Source: Bimuria novae-zelandiae CBS 107.79 (taxonomy: Eukaryota > Ascomycota > Dothideomycetes > Pleosporales > Didymosphaeriaceae). From it: a stretch of DNA of 64,000 nt. Positions 1-11,689 of this stretch are shown one piece after another. The stretch spans positions 495,954 to 559,953 of the forward strand of contig ML976704.1 of NCBI GenBank assembly GCA_010015655.1, given 5' to 3'. Within the stretch, counting starts at the first letter, position 1. Each line of letters opens with the position of its first letter. Under the pieces are notes generated by a model, which saw only the letters and a program-made list of their open reading frames with translations, was not told the DNA's origin and made no database searches. Made by a program: the position numbers and the translations under genes.

Positions 1-755
1 GGCCTTCTCAATTGTCCATCTCCGGAGTTGGTCTTTTTGGTATATACCACTGCTTGTTTCGTGTACCTTTCTTGACTGCGATTTCCCCATGATTTCCGTT
101 ATCTGTCCATCCTGCGAGCATGTATCACTGTGGTGCGAGATCTGTCCGACGAGTATTCCTCGGGATGTTGCTCGGCATATGTTGTCCTTTATGCGGGACT
201 TGCACGCGATGGAGGTTATAGTCACCTAATTTGGTAATACACATTGTTCAAATTGTTCGACTTGATGGTTCACCGTCAAAGTTCCGTCTGATAAATCCAC
301 TGCGTTTGTGTGCTAAGGGGTAAGAGGAATCCCACCGGCCACATCTAATCGTGAGTACGTACACCCGCAACCTTTCACAATGTTGGGGTACCGCTCTGAC
401 TACCGCGCAAGTCCTAGACATTTTCGCTGTTCCAACCCCATCCCCATTTTTTTCTCACAACGCCGTGCACAATGGATCGCTCCGTCTCACTATGTGCCCC
501 CACAATCCACCATTGTTCGTACACATGCTACAGCCCTAACACGCCCTGTACACAACACTCGCTCCACTTATAACGCCTTCATTCCCTTACCCCTGTCCAC
601 CAACGTTTGCCAAGACAGAAAGCTACAAAGCTCACTTCAACTCAACCTAGCAACCACTCGCTAAAACTGAATTAAATATTAGTAACCACGCTTACAACAC
701 AACTCGGGTTCAACTGAACAGCAACACTCGTACACGCGCGCCTGCAGACTAGCGT
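1..755. other. no gene recognised
   Basis: Mixed-composition sequence with only short overlapping open frames that look random. The last 200 bases are C/A-rich and may be the promoter and leader of the gene that follows. Confidence 0.4.
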
Positions 756-782
756 GTGCCGCGACGAAGCGGAGATTCGCTC

Positions 783-1523
783 ATGCGTGACAAGATGGCG
801 TACGAGGTGGGCAAGAAAGTAGCAGAGGGGGAGAAAGAGAAGCATAGCGTGGAGTCGCTGGTGGAAGAGATCGATGCGTATCTTGCGGAGCAGGAGCGGG
901 AGAGCTTTGCGAGTGCGGGGGGAGTGAGGCGTGTGGATTCGAGGGGGACGATGTTTTTGGATATGAGTGAGGAGGGGGAGTGGGTTATTAGTTGGCGGAA
1001 TCAGACAGCTGTGCCGAGGGAGGGGGTAAGGCCTGGGAAGGAGTATGGGGAGGGTAGGGTGCGTGGTAAGGATGCCGAGAGAGGGGTTTCTGTGAAGGAT
1101 GCCTCACGCTCGCAATCGCGCTCACAGCCCCAGTCCCAGTCCCGCCATCCTCGTCCCCAAGCTGAGCAACCCTATAAGCAGACACCGGCTACGCAGCCGC
1201 GTAACCCTCGCTCCTCAGGCCTGTCAGAGGAGTACTACTACACGCCCCTGACCAACACGAACGCTGACTTTGCGCACCCGCGGCCCATGCGGCGATTCGA
1301 GTCCCCTGCACACCCAGCACATCCAGCTCCTACGGGTAATCAAAACCCGCTGCCGCGCAAGACTATCCCGCGCAAGCCTCACCCCCAACAGCGTCGGCCG
1401 CGTAAGCAGAGCGGCTTCCTCGACGCGATCAAGCACGCTGTGAAGAAAGTCTTCGGCGGAAGCCGTCGGAGAACGCGGCATGTGAGCGCGTGGGAGGCGG
1501 TGGCCGCAGGGTATGTGGTCTAA
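783..1523 (+). CDS. hypothetical basic, low-complexity protein
   Basis: Open frame of 246 codons from the ATG at 783; the frame stays open a little upstream but without an ATG. I do not recognise the family. The N-terminal third (residues 1-70) is charged and probably helical, with a lysine/glutamate-rich stretch and an acidic SLVEEIDAYLAEQERES segment. It is followed by a short ordered-looking stretch with GTMFLDMSEEGEWVISWRNQ. Residues 95-210 are rich in Ser, Pro, Gln and Arg and likely disordered. The C-terminus is strongly basic (KHAVKKVFGGSRRRTRH), which suggests nucleic-acid or membrane contact or a nuclear signal. GC content is well above that of the flanks, as expected of a real exon. 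A spliced upstream exon cannot be excluded. Confidence 0.6.
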   Translation: MRDKMAYEVGKKVAEGEKEKHSVESLVEEIDAYLAEQERESFASAGGVRRVDSRGTMFLDMSEEGEWVISWRNQTAVPREGVRPGKEYGEGRVRGKDAERGVSVKDASRSQSRSQPQSQSRHPRPQAEQPYKQTPATQPRNPRSSGLSEEYYYTPLTNTNADFAHPRPMRRFESPAHPAHPAPTGNQNPLPRKTIPRKPHPQQRRPRKQSGFLDAIKHAVKKVFGGSRRRTRHVSAWEAVAAGYVV

Positions 1524-2456
1524 ACCCCCTTCCTTGCTAGCCCCTTTTCCTTTTTCTCGCTCTTATCATTTTCCTTCTTTGCAAATAGTTTTGGGGGAGG
1601 GTGAGCGTGAAAGGGGTACGATGGTCGATCTCGCCGTTTGGTTTGAGATTCCGTTGTATCCTGGCGTGGGTAGGACAGGGGAGGTGGAGGCCGGCTTGAG
1701 ATCCTGGAGTCATTCGTCGAGAGGCGTTTTCAGGAGGATAGCTGGTTGAACACTTTTCCTGTCTTGTCTTTACCCCCTTCCTGGACTGGTAGATAATGAA
1801 ATTTTGAAAATTTTTGAAAAACGGTTTGCGGATTCTTGCTATGTGTGATTTTGTTGTACGCAGGTGCTGTTTCGTTTCTTACTAATAAGAACCACGCCTG
1901 GATTTCTTTCTAGGAGTGTCAACGCAGTAAGGGAACCCATTTGTGTATACGCAAGGCTGTTTTGTTTTTACGACACACCATGTCTTTTTGTCTTTTCTAT
2001 ACTTCTAAATGCTTCTATAGATAGTGCCTCCTCCCAAGTTATTATCTATTAAGCGGTCTACTGTTAAAACACTATTAACATAAGTAGCGACCTGAATACA
2101 CCTGTTAATAGTAGCCTAAAGAAAATTTAAATCTGTGTAATTATACATTTAGGTTATATATACTTGAATAACTTATATACATGCCACTTGTATATTTAAA
2201 AAAAAAAGCTGCCTGCGGTACCTATCTACCTTCGTAGGAGCCGCATTTTTCGCTTTGCCATTTCTAGGTAGCACAGTGGTCACGTGAATATGGACGCGCC
2301 CGCGGGACGCGCTCTTAGCTGTCCTAAAGCCTCCCAGCCACACACTGCAACGAAGCGCGACTCCTAACCAGCTAAATCGCTACAGCCACCATCCCCCCAG
2401 AACTCGCAAAGATGCATGTGGCCCGCAACATCTTAAGGCCGCTGCCTCTGCTGTAA
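1524..2456. other. AT-rich intergenic region
   Basis: AT content rises sharply from about 1790, with A/T runs near 2195-2205. No frame is convincing. Composition resembles mild RIP or an old repeat remnant, but no element ends were found. Confidence 0.4.
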
Positions 2457-2785
2457 TTGAGCCAAGTTGCCGTGTGCCAGCGGTCTTTCGCCAGTCTTGG
2501 CGCAGATGCACACGCCTTTGGCGCTCAAGCGCGTCCTCTCAACAATTCCGACGCTTCAAGCTCACCGGTTATCAAGGATCCTGTCGTCAACCATGTCCAC
2601 CCGGATTGGTCTAAAACATGGCACGGTGCCATCATGCAGTAACTCGACGTAGAAGAGCTCCCCAGAGTGCTTTGCCTCTTCCACGTCCCCAGATCGCACT
2701 CAAGTGCGACGTGGACCAGATCTTGAGTGACCATGACATCAAAATGTAAGAAGAGGACTATCACAAACCAAGTTAAAATCTAAAA

Positions 2786-3157
2786 ATGTGTAGTGACAAA
2801 ATTATCATGTATTTCAGGCGGTACCGAAGCAATTGGAACTTCACCGTTGCAACCGTTGTTTGCCGCACTTTGGAGATGCAGCAGGCAGCCTTACAACTCC
2901 ATGAGATTCCTCTATTTAGATACACAATAAAAATTACTGCGTGGGATGGAAGAGCAATTCGGAAACGACCGTATTTCCCAGATCTGAATAATGGCTGGTA
3001 TCCCTCCGAGACCGCGGATGTATGGAATATAAAGCCCAAGGAATACCTTGCATCCCATGGACAAAACCTCCACGACATCTATCATGAGAGCAGGGGAAGA
3101 AACACGTCCAGCACAATGGAGGGCGAGATCGTGATAGCGCTAAAGGGACCAACTTAG
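2786..3157 (+). CDS. doubtful small ORF
   Basis: A 123-codon open frame with fairly natural amino-acid use (YRSNWNFTVATVVCRTLEMQ near the start) but no recognised domain. It may be one exon or a fragment of a longer decayed gene, since open stretches with other frames precede it at 2457-2764. No splice sites link them convincingly. Confidence 0.2.
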   Translation: MCSDKIIMYFRRYRSNWNFTVATVVCRTLEMQQAALQLHEIPLFRYTIKITAWDGRAIRKRPYFPDLNNGWYPSETADVWNIKPKEYLASHGQNLHDIYHESRGRNTSSTMEGEIVIALKGPT

Positions 3158-3249
3158 AGTTCCAATAGGAGGAAGAGTTACGGAAGTGGATCTTGGGCAA
3201 ATTTGACCGTAGATTGTGGATCCCGGATTCTCCTGTCTGATCAGACTAC

Positions 3250-4401
3250 CTATTTCATCCTGTACACCAACTTCACACCACTTACTCTTCCCCCTTTCAG
3301 ATCCTCTATACCCTGCGGAATGGCCTCCAGTCCACCCTCTCGCACCTCCGTAGGGTGCGTCTTGATCTTACCGCTATTGATCAAGTCCTCGCTCAAGCGC
3401 CAGAATCTAACCTCAAAATCGAAGTCGTTTTGGTTCGCTGGAAACCGCTCGCTGAACTTCTCTCCCAGTGCCGTATAAGCCAGGGTTGCCACATTGCGCA
3501 CATCGTCCCTAGGGAAGTCGCTCACAGGCAGCAAAGACGTATACAGCCCGCCTTTCGAAGAGATGGCTGCACAGCACACCGCTGGAGATCCTTTTTCGGA
3601 GATCGTGTCGAACGCCAGCTTTAAGCTATCTTTGGTCGCCTCTCTGATTTTGGCACCACACTCCGGATCTTTGTAGTCGAAGACCTGATCCGCGCCCAGG
3701 AACTTGACTAGTTCGAAGTTGTGCGGCGAGGCGGTGGCGATGACGGTCAGACCGGAGAGCTTCGCGTATTGCACTGCAAGGGTTCCGGTTGCGGTTGAGG
3801 CGCCGTAAATCAGCACCGTAGTGGGCTCGCGCACTTTTGCGGGTGGCAGAGGAAGACCAAGCGATTGGGTAAAGGGCTTGGCCGACAGTCGTAATGCCCA
3901 CCCCTAGGGTTGCGGCGTCTTCGAACGAGACGTTGTCCGAGATGCGGATTTGCAGGTCACCCTTCGCTGTGATATAGTCTGCGAAGGCACCGTCGTCGTG
4001 GTTGTCGGGGTTGGCTGTTTGCGGTCAGCTGTCTTACTATCGCAAATATTTTACATCTTCCTGAGGTTGTGTTCGATATGTGGCACTGAACGTCCTAGGT
4101 CCCCTTTCTACCACCCTCGACGTGGATTCTTACCTCCATAAATAAACCCCGCGACCTTCTCTCCCTTCTTGAAAGGCGTCGTCACCGTCTTGCCAACTTC
4201 CTCAACGATACCAGAATAATCGCATCCGACAATGGCGCCTGGGGACGTCCTGCTATATAGACTACGCCAATCCGTTGGGTTCAAAGCGACTGCCTTGGTC
4301 TTCACAATGACGTAGTCATCTCGGAGCTTGGGCAGAGGAACGTCGCTTCGAATTTCGGCGACGCCTTCTGACTTGTGCACGACGGCTTTGCGTGTGGACA
4401 T
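3250..4401 (-). pseudogene. zinc-type enoyl reductase / quinone oxidoreductase (MDR family), one-base frameshift
   Basis: NAD(P)H-dependent oxidoreductase of the medium-chain dehydrogenase superfamily, resembling fungal ToxD-like trans-enoyl reductases. Exon 1 runs 4401-4134. The ATG at 4401 gives MSTRKAVVHKSEG; an in-frame ATG at 4479 adds 26 less typical residues. Intron 4133-4015 has a GTAAG donor and CAG acceptor. Exon 2 runs 4014-3250. The N-terminal GroES-like half has ALNPTDW, GAIVGCDYSG and, across the splice, [19 protein letters not shown]. The Rossmann half has [20 protein letters not shown] and GADQVFDY. No structural zinc site is seen, as in the quinone-reductase/ER branch. The reading frame breaks inside GQALY / [15 protein letters not shown]: the genome has GGG at 3867-3869 (plus strand) where two G would keep the protein intact. 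No polyketide synthase lies nearby. This is either a recent pseudogene or an assembly insertion. Confidence 0.85.
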
Positions 4402-4479
4402 GTTGGCTCGATGGAAAGTTATGGCCGACTGGATGCGCAACGAATTAGAAGAGAAGTGGAATTTACTGTAGCTCTTCAT

Positions 4480-6481
4480 ATTGCGAGATCAACACCAGCA
4501 TTTATACCAGCCAGTGTAGCTGGAGAGTAGCCACATAGTGACGTCTTCGAAGTTCGAAGTCTGCTCTGCTTGAGGTATTGGTAATGAACACCTCTGACAA
4601 ATGCAAATTGTTAGCGCCGTAGGTCGCAACCAGACTGCCTGTTATAGCGTACAAGCTTCGAGATACTGCACGGGATTACGAAGATATCTTGTGTTTCAGG
4701 AATATTTCCGATTCGAGGGGGTGGCATGGTGTGCTATCCTTCGTCAGAGTGACGCTAGGATTGTAAGCCTTCGGGCCTCGGCGATAACTCGGAGACAGTG
4801 TAGCCTCTGCAGTATACTACTGTGATGCGTACTACTGATGCCCTATGAAGGGGATTCTACGATTTTCTAGCCACTGCACGACTCTTGTTTTCTGGACAGG
4901 TCATCTAACCAGTCGAATCGGGTCAGCTGCGTTTCTATCACACCGGCAGTGCGAGCGCAGGAAGATTGCAAAAACCTTCGACCCCGATGTTGTGTTTCTA
5001 GTTTAACACTCCGTTTGGAAGGATTCATTTGAATTATTCGGGTCACTTTTGCGTATACACCTTCCATTCGATGAATTGTCTCGTGTCTTGAACCTAGCCC
5101 AGGAGGTCTTATGCTATCTAGGTCCAACCAGAGTGTGTCAAAATCCTCCAACCTTCCCTATCTCCGTACATCTCCACAAACTCCGGGAGCCTCGATATCC
5201 ACTTCTCTAAAATATATCTCCTTTAATTATGCCCGGATCATCACCCCGTCTCTTGGTCACAGACAACATAAAATATTACCCACATAATGCCTTGGCTCAA
5301 ACACTTCACCCTCCCTTCCATGAAGCATTATAAATAACGACCTCCGCATCGATCGTGAAGCATCCATACTCCTTTCCGGAACCAGCAGTGATGTCCTCGA
5401 GTACCCAAATACAATAATAACCTGTCGCTTAGTCGCGATTTTGTCTTGAATTCCTTATCTGTTCGATTTAAAGATGGCAGCAGATCGGCCACTCAGTCAT
5501 TAGATTTTAATATCCCTTTCCTAACAATTATCCCCAAGACGGAAGACAGAGCATATGGGAACATGGTTGCATCCGTGACCGGAAATATTCTTGAAGTCTC
5601 TGTATTCTAAGTAACCGACGTGAGCAAAGTGGCCGCGATATATTACACCGCACGCGACCCCAGCTCTTCCCATAAATGCCATTTTCTCTGCATTTCAGGG
5701 CGTGTGAGCGGATGTCCCTATCCCCTTGCTCCACCACCCTTAAGGAAATGCATAATGAGCGAGCCACCGGAGGACAACTATACTGATCCCCCTACGACGA
5801 GGTAGACTTCGACTACTACACGTTCCCAGCCGTATCTTTAACTATAATATACCCTAACAACCTTACTCCCTAGCCTCTCTTCCCTTCGATGCTCGCCTCG
5901 GGTCATGAATCCACTCGATGCGGCAAGCTACACCACAATCATGCACGCGCCCTTGAAAACAAGTGTGAAAACATAGTCGAACCCCCACCCGCACATTCCA
6001 GGCTCGGCGCTAACCTGACCGGGGTAAGGCCTCGAAGAGCTCAAAAAGGAATTCGAACCCGTTGCCTGACTTATCGAGATCTATAGCCTCGCAAAGAGAT
6101 ATACGAGAAGAGACTTAGTTGTAGGTTGTCACACGGACTGTATCGCCCAGATAGGTGGCCATACTTAGATGCGGATGGCCTTGCCCATCGTGCCTTCGGG
6201 GAGGGCAGAATGCCTACTGAGCGATTGTTCCGCATGACTAACTTCATTGTCCTTAATACGAGGTGGCACACATCCGACAGGAAAGGGAGACAGAAATTTC
6301 TAGACTGGTTAGTCTTGGATTACATGATGTTGAGGTATGATGTATCATATAGGATTTCATATCTCTCATCGACCTCTCAAGGTTTTCGCGCCAATATTCC
6401 TACCTCTACACATCCATACCACACTCAAATAGATGCCAGAAACCTTGGGTACTAAATCCTATCTCCACACACCGGCCTTCT
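4480..6481. other. intergenic, nothing recognised
   Basis: Two kilobases with only short unconvincing frames on both strands. No repeat ends, RNA gene or domain seen. Confidence 0.4.
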
Positions 6482-7922
6482 CTAGCTCAGAACGTCGAAC
6501 GCATTCTTAAACTTCTTCTTCTCCTTCTCCTTGATCTCTTTGACCCTCCTCTTCACATTCTCCAGCTCCTTCGTAATCGCCGCATCGCCTGGCGCATACT
6601 TGCTCGCCGTCTCCAGATCCTTGACCGCCTCCGCTTCGTTCTTCCGTCCGATTCTCGCCTGGGCGCGCCTAAAGTACGCCTTCGCCGTGTCTTTTTCGCT
6701 GATGCCCTCGATCTCCAGCGCCTTGCTCGCGCTCTCGGCTGCCTCGGCATGCTGTCCGACCTTGTTCTGCAGCAGCGCGGAATTGAGGTAGAGCGAGATC
6801 TTGAGGGCGTTGAGCTGGGTGCCTAGCTCCGCGGGGTCGCTGTCGAGCGGCGTGGGGTACTCGTGCAGGTAGCGGAGACCTTTCTGGTATTTCGCGATGC
6901 CGAGCTGCAGCGCGCCGTCCTTGAACGCCTTGTTGCCTAGGTCTTTGAGGGCGGTAGCGACGGAGAGGATTTCGGTGCCTTTCCACTCTTCTTCGGCGGG
7001 CTTCTGGTCTTCGGGGAAGTCTTCGTAGGGGTCGCCGGTCTGGTCGGGAATTTTGTCGGAGGCCTTGTCGTAGTCCTCGCCGGTGAGTTCGCCGCAGTCT
7101 ACAAACATCGCGTCAGCGTTGGCTGGAATAGAAAATCGTGCAAGACATACCAATGATGGTGGCATCGTGCCACGGCTTGTCACCGCTCTTTGTCTTGAGA
7201 TTCTCGATTTCCCGAACAATGCTCTTGCCATTGATCACCTCACCAAACACTACGTGCTTTTTGTCAAGGTGCGGCGTCGGTACCGTTGTGATGAAGAACT
7301 GGGAGCCGTTCGTTCCAGGCCCCGCATTCGCCATGCTTAGCAAAAACGGCTTGTCATGAACTTTTTCAAAGTTCTCGTCCTCGAACTTCTCCCCGTATAT
7401 GCTCTCGCCGCCCGTGCCATTGCCAGCTGTGAAGTCTCCGCCCTGGATCATGAATTGCTTGATGACGCGGTGGAAGCCCGAGCCCTTGTAGTGAAGCGGC
7501 TTTCCCATGGTGCCTTCGCCTTTCTCGCCGGTGCAGAGAGCGCGAAAGTTCTCGGCCGTTTTGGGTACGACTGTGGAGGTCAGCTTTGGATGCGACGTAG
7601 TGGATGGAAACACTAGGACATACTGTCATTGTACTAGATTTTGTTAGCTCACCTTCTAGGTGTATAGCGACGAATGTCCTTACCAGCTCAAAGGCAATTC
7701 TGCCCTTCTTTACGCCCCCAATGGCAATGTCGAAGAAGACCCTCGATCGCTCTGCCAGATGTCAGCATAGCCCCAATCTCGTAGCCTACAGCTCGTAGAG
7801 AGAAGTGCAAGCACGCTGTGTACTCCAGTCGAGAACACAGACCAATCGCGCTCGAACAATTTCCCTGAGCCTGCAGTGTTCAATTGCAATGCGTGTAGCG
7901 ACTTACGGGTGCCTTCCGCCAT
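6482..7922 (-). CDS. CPR6: peptidyl-prolyl cis-trans isomerase D (cyclophilin 40)
   Basis: Cyclophilin-40 co-chaperone: an N-terminal PPIase domain plus C-terminal TPR repeats that bind the Hsp90 MEEVD tail. Five exons: 7922-7907 (16 nt), 7751-7684, 7633-7624 (10 nt), 7570-7151 and 7098-6482, giving 376 residues, the usual family length. Introns are 155, 50, 53 and 52 bp, all GT-AG. The spliced N-terminus reads [20 protein letters not shown]. PPIase core residues are present in [20 protein letters not shown] and [20 protein letters not shown]. The TPR half (about 220-350) has [33 protein letters not shown] and [14 protein letters not shown] lysine-rich tail follows. The 10-nt exon encodes YND and one base of the next codon; it is needed to join FEL to [13 protein letters not shown]. 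Confidence 0.95.
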
Positions 7923-8710
7923 GTTTACTCGAATCGTGTAGTTTCCGCGGGGTCGCCGAGAACAAAGATCAGCAGTCCAGGAGTTCTATGCAAGAGGAAA
8001 CAAGTATAGAGAAGTAAGTGAACAGTTGACCTCTGGAGGCTTGAGAACTTGTGAGGGACGCGTGAGGCTGAAGAAGAAGCTGCAAGAGCTCCAGAACTTT
8101 CTACAGCTACACCCTACGTCTGTGCGTTTGCGAAGCCATCCCCGCAGCACCTCCCCGAGGCGGCAGCGCTAGACGCACGCCGCACATGCAAACAGAGAAT
8201 ATCAGCCGGTGCAGGAGAATAGGCTTTCACTTGTTCAAGTGAGATGCACTGCGCGAGACGCCAGTCCCGCGGCTGAGAAGCAAAAATAATATTCGCATGC
8301 CAATGAGGGGCATGGCGGGGCAGTTCACGAGGCTAATCGAGATTATCGTCCGAGTCGTTACCTCAGAATGCCATGGCACAGAAAAATTTAGCTGCGTTAA
8401 CAAACACCATGAGCTGAATATCTCAAAATTGACATTGTCGTATTATGAAATGCCGATGAGTGAAAATGCAAAAGCAAGCATGGCCTAACCGCCCGTCTCT
8501 ACCGAGTATACCTTCCCTCTCTCTCCCAAAATGCTAAATATGCTGGGTATTGAATGACAACTGACTAACACTAAAGATAAACTAGACCGTCATACAACAC
8601 CATAGACAGGACTCCAAGCTCATCTATGCGAGCATCCTGCCGAAATCCTAAAAGCGACTTAGGAATGTGCTGTTGCACGCGCTCGTTGCGCTGGGCAGCA
8701 TGCCTCCCTC
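7923..8710. other. intergenic between two minus-strand genes
   Basis: Contains the presumed promoter of the cyclophilin gene near 7923-8200. No other gene recognised. Confidence 0.4.
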
Positions 8711-8745
8711 TTAGTCGAATGTCATCTTCGTGCTCGCGATCCTGG

Positions 8746-10231
8746 CTAACGCTCGCTCATCGAGAAAGGCAAGCACCTGCTGACGGCCTCGTTCTCATCG
8801 AAGTGATGCGTGAACCCAGCCTGTAGGACCCTCCTCAGGGCGTTCAACCGCTGCAGCTTCCACCACTTGTCAACCTTGACTTCGCAACTGCGGTTAATCT
8901 TGACCTTCATCCTGCCACCACCATATACTCTGCCAGTCTCCTGATCTATCGCCGTCGAGTACTTCGGCCCACGTGTGGGCTTTTCGACCGAATTGCGGAT
9001 GTCGGCGAAGTTGGAGTGCAGCACTTTGCGGTCCTTCTTGGAGATGCGGCGACTAGACGCGTTGGCGAGCGCGTCGAGCGTGTGCAGGAGCTGATCCTGG
9101 CGACGGTACACGTTGTATCGCTTCACCATCTTCTCGCCGCGGCGGGGCTGGTCTGAGTCTTCGTCGTCGTCGGACGCAACTTCTTCATCGTCCTCGAGCG
9201 GGGTGTACGACTTCTCGTAAAGTAGGGCGATATCCTCGCCTGCAGCAGTTTGCACGCCGGCGTCGGCGCTGTCGAGTTGCTCGACAAAGGCTTCCATGGC
9301 GGCTTCTGTGGCCTCTTCTAGATCGTCCACACCGGTAGCGAGCAGACCCCATTCTTCCAGTGCGGCGATGACCACAGACCCTTCGTCATGTGCGTCTACC
9401 GATAAGCCGTCTGACTCAACGATCTCCAAGAAGAAGGCCATTGTATCCTGGAGCTCCTCGTCGGAGGTCCCGCCAAAGAAGGCTGCCGTGCCGAGCGCAT
9501 GGATGGCGCTGATTTTGGTCTGTACCGACTTAGAATTTGAAATAGTACGGCGAAGCAAATCGGAGGCAGAGTCGTAGACGTCGTCGGAGTCGAGCGTCAC
9601 TATGGTGACGGCGAGAGCTGACTAGAGTTAGCTGTGCCGCATGCATCGGGTATCGATTTCAGGCGCCTACCTCTCAAAGCAGAGACCGTCTCGCGCTCAC
9701 TTGTCTCGGACTTGATGCTTCGTAGGATCGAAGGCAGCAACTCGCCTATGCGGCTCTCGATGTCGTCTTTGGCGAAGCGCGCCATGAGGATGTGGGCGTA
9801 GGCATTTAGGCTATCGGCACGGCCCTCGGTGCTGCTGCGCTTACGGTCGACGATCTGCTCGACGCGGTTGTGGAGCTCGGCTTTCCACGCATCGGCGGGG
9901 ATGTCGGCATCTTCGTTATTGAGGATGTCGTCGATGGAATTCGTGCTGTTGAGGGGTCAGCGCACTAGTCACGTTGTGTTGTAGACGAGGATCATGATGT
10001 CACAGGGCACACTGAAGAGCCCACAAAAAAGTTGAATAAAACTCACCTCCAGGCGGTGCCATCGCTTAGGTAGTCCTCATCGTCAGAGGGGTTGCGCGAA
10101 GCTGCGCGCGATTGTGCGGGAGAGTTGAGCGCCGAATTCGATTTCGAGTTGGCACCAGAGGCGATGCGCGAGCGGGCCTTTCGCGACACAGTCTTGCCGC
10201 TCTCGAGGGCTTGCCGCCGGAGATCGTGCAT
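8746..10231 (-). CDS. interferon-related developmental regulator (IFRD) family protein
   Basis: IFRD-like HEAT-repeat protein, a conserved eukaryotic family linked to transcription and ribosome-related regulation. Exons 10231-10047, 9945-9671 and 9617-8746; introns 101 and 53 bp. The start MHDLRRQALESGKTVSRKAR is typical. The middle (about residues 65-310) is helical, with repeated acidic stretches (EDDEEVASDDDEDSDQPRRG), then the C-terminal IFRD region with FADIRNSVEKPTRGPKYS and WWKLQRLNALRRVLQAGF. As sequenced the protein ends SRCLPFSMSER at the stop at 8746. A plus-one shift near 8779-8784 would instead read QQVLAFLDERALARIASTKM and end at 8711, so the true C-terminus is uncertain. Confidence 0.85.
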
Positions 10232-10901
10232 GTTGAATATTTGTATGGAGCCTAGAGTGCTCCTCTCGGAAAGGCACTAGGTGGAGATTCGTATAAAGTT
10301 GTAGGTGATTGAGCTGGCGGGGCTGCACTTGTGTGTGAATGCGGGGGCCTGGAAAGTGTAGAGTTGGATTATTGCAGTGGAAGGGAGTCTTGGTAGGCCG
10401 TTGTATGTGAGTGAAGGTAGAGTGGAAGAGACATGGATTTATCAGCCGGTGGCAGCGGGTTCAACGGGCGAGGGAAAAAGCGAATAACAATAGGAACGTG
10501 GTTGAGAATGAGGACAACCTCGGGCGCGGACGGCAGCAGAACACGGATACAGAGCCCAAAGGCGCTAGCCTAGAGTGGAGCATGTGATCAACCATAGATC
10601 ATTTTACATTTAGTGTATATTCTATAGATCGAACATGATCAAATTCCAGTTGTTGCCTGGCTGCCGGATGATTTTTTGGTTCGACTGTGGGCGTCTGTAC
10701 GTTCATTTGGGGTATCGCGTTGAGGAACCACAGTAGCACTAGCAGGCAGGACAGCTCATCGATATAATTACACTTTGCAACCTACGTACGGCGCTAAGGT
10801 GCTTAACTAACCTACCTTCCCTATTATATACTAACTTAAGAACGCTTAACTAAACATAGCTTAAAAGCTAATTATAATATATAAATATTAATAAATTCTT
10901 A
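10232..10901. other. promoter region grading into AT-rich DNA
   Basis: The first 350 bases upstream of the IFRD-like gene are of normal composition and probably promoter. From about 10760 the DNA becomes AT-rich with TA-ending trinucleotides, like an older RIP-affected repeat into which the hAT element inserted. No coding remnant recognised. Confidence 0.4.
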
Positions 10902-10909
10902 TATTATAC
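10902..10909. repeat. 8-bp target-site duplication of the hAT element, left copy
   Basis: TATTATAC immediately left of the CAGTAAT end; the identical octamer lies at 21220-21227. Confidence 0.9.
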
Positions 10910-10935
10910 CAGTAATATCCATAGATGGATTGGAT
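10910..10935 (+). repeat. hAT left terminal inverted repeat
   Basis: 26 bases beginning CAGTAATATCCATAG. They pair with 21194-21219 at 22 of 26 positions; all four mismatches are transitions. Additional ATGGATTGGAT/ATCCAATC-like subterminal motifs follow within 90 bp. Confidence 0.88.
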
Positions 10936-11689
10936 TAACAAATCTATCTATATCCATCTAATCTAAACAGCCTATGGAAATCCAATCTATCTACGTAGAT
11001 TGTTCTATACCTAATCAGGCGTCGTCTAGACCTAATTAAGGTATTAAATCAGTGGTTTTATTATCTAATAGTTTTTTTATAGCTATTAAAGCAAGCGATC
11101 TAAAATATCGTAATATTAAACTTAACCTTATTTAGTTTAATAAAACTTTTATAATACTTATTTAATAGCTCTAAAATAGTTAAAGCTACTTTTATTTAGT
11201 ATTTCTTTAAATCCTATAACTTATCTTTACTAATTATCTAATTATTTATTAAAATATAATTTTAGTTAAATAATAAGCGCCTATAGCACTAACGCATAAG
11301 GATCTTTTTAGAGCTACCTAGTATCTCCTTACCTACGCTAATAATTATGGAAGCTTTAGAAGCTATTAAGACGCCTATTAAAAGGGTAAAATAATAGATT
11401 ACGTTAAATTCTACGTTATTATAAACCTATAAGCGTATTTAGGCACTAAAAGTAGTGTTAGTACTAGACTTATAAGGCTCTCCGTAATTATTTATTCTAT
11501 TAACTTAAAATAGCTAGTAGAGTAGTAGTACGTATAGTATAAACTTATAGTTACTTAGTATATCTATTAACGATATTAGTAGCCCTATTACTAACCTTGT
11601 TACTATAGATACTAGTGTTAATAATTAGCTAAATTTTTAATTAGAGGCATTAGAATTAACTTTATAATATACCACTCTAATTTAATTAG

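Noticed and set aside
6035..6085. tRNA-like T-arm (GGGTTCGAATTCC on the minus strand)
   Set aside because: The arm does not form a five-pair stem and no acceptor, D or anticodon stem fits around it.
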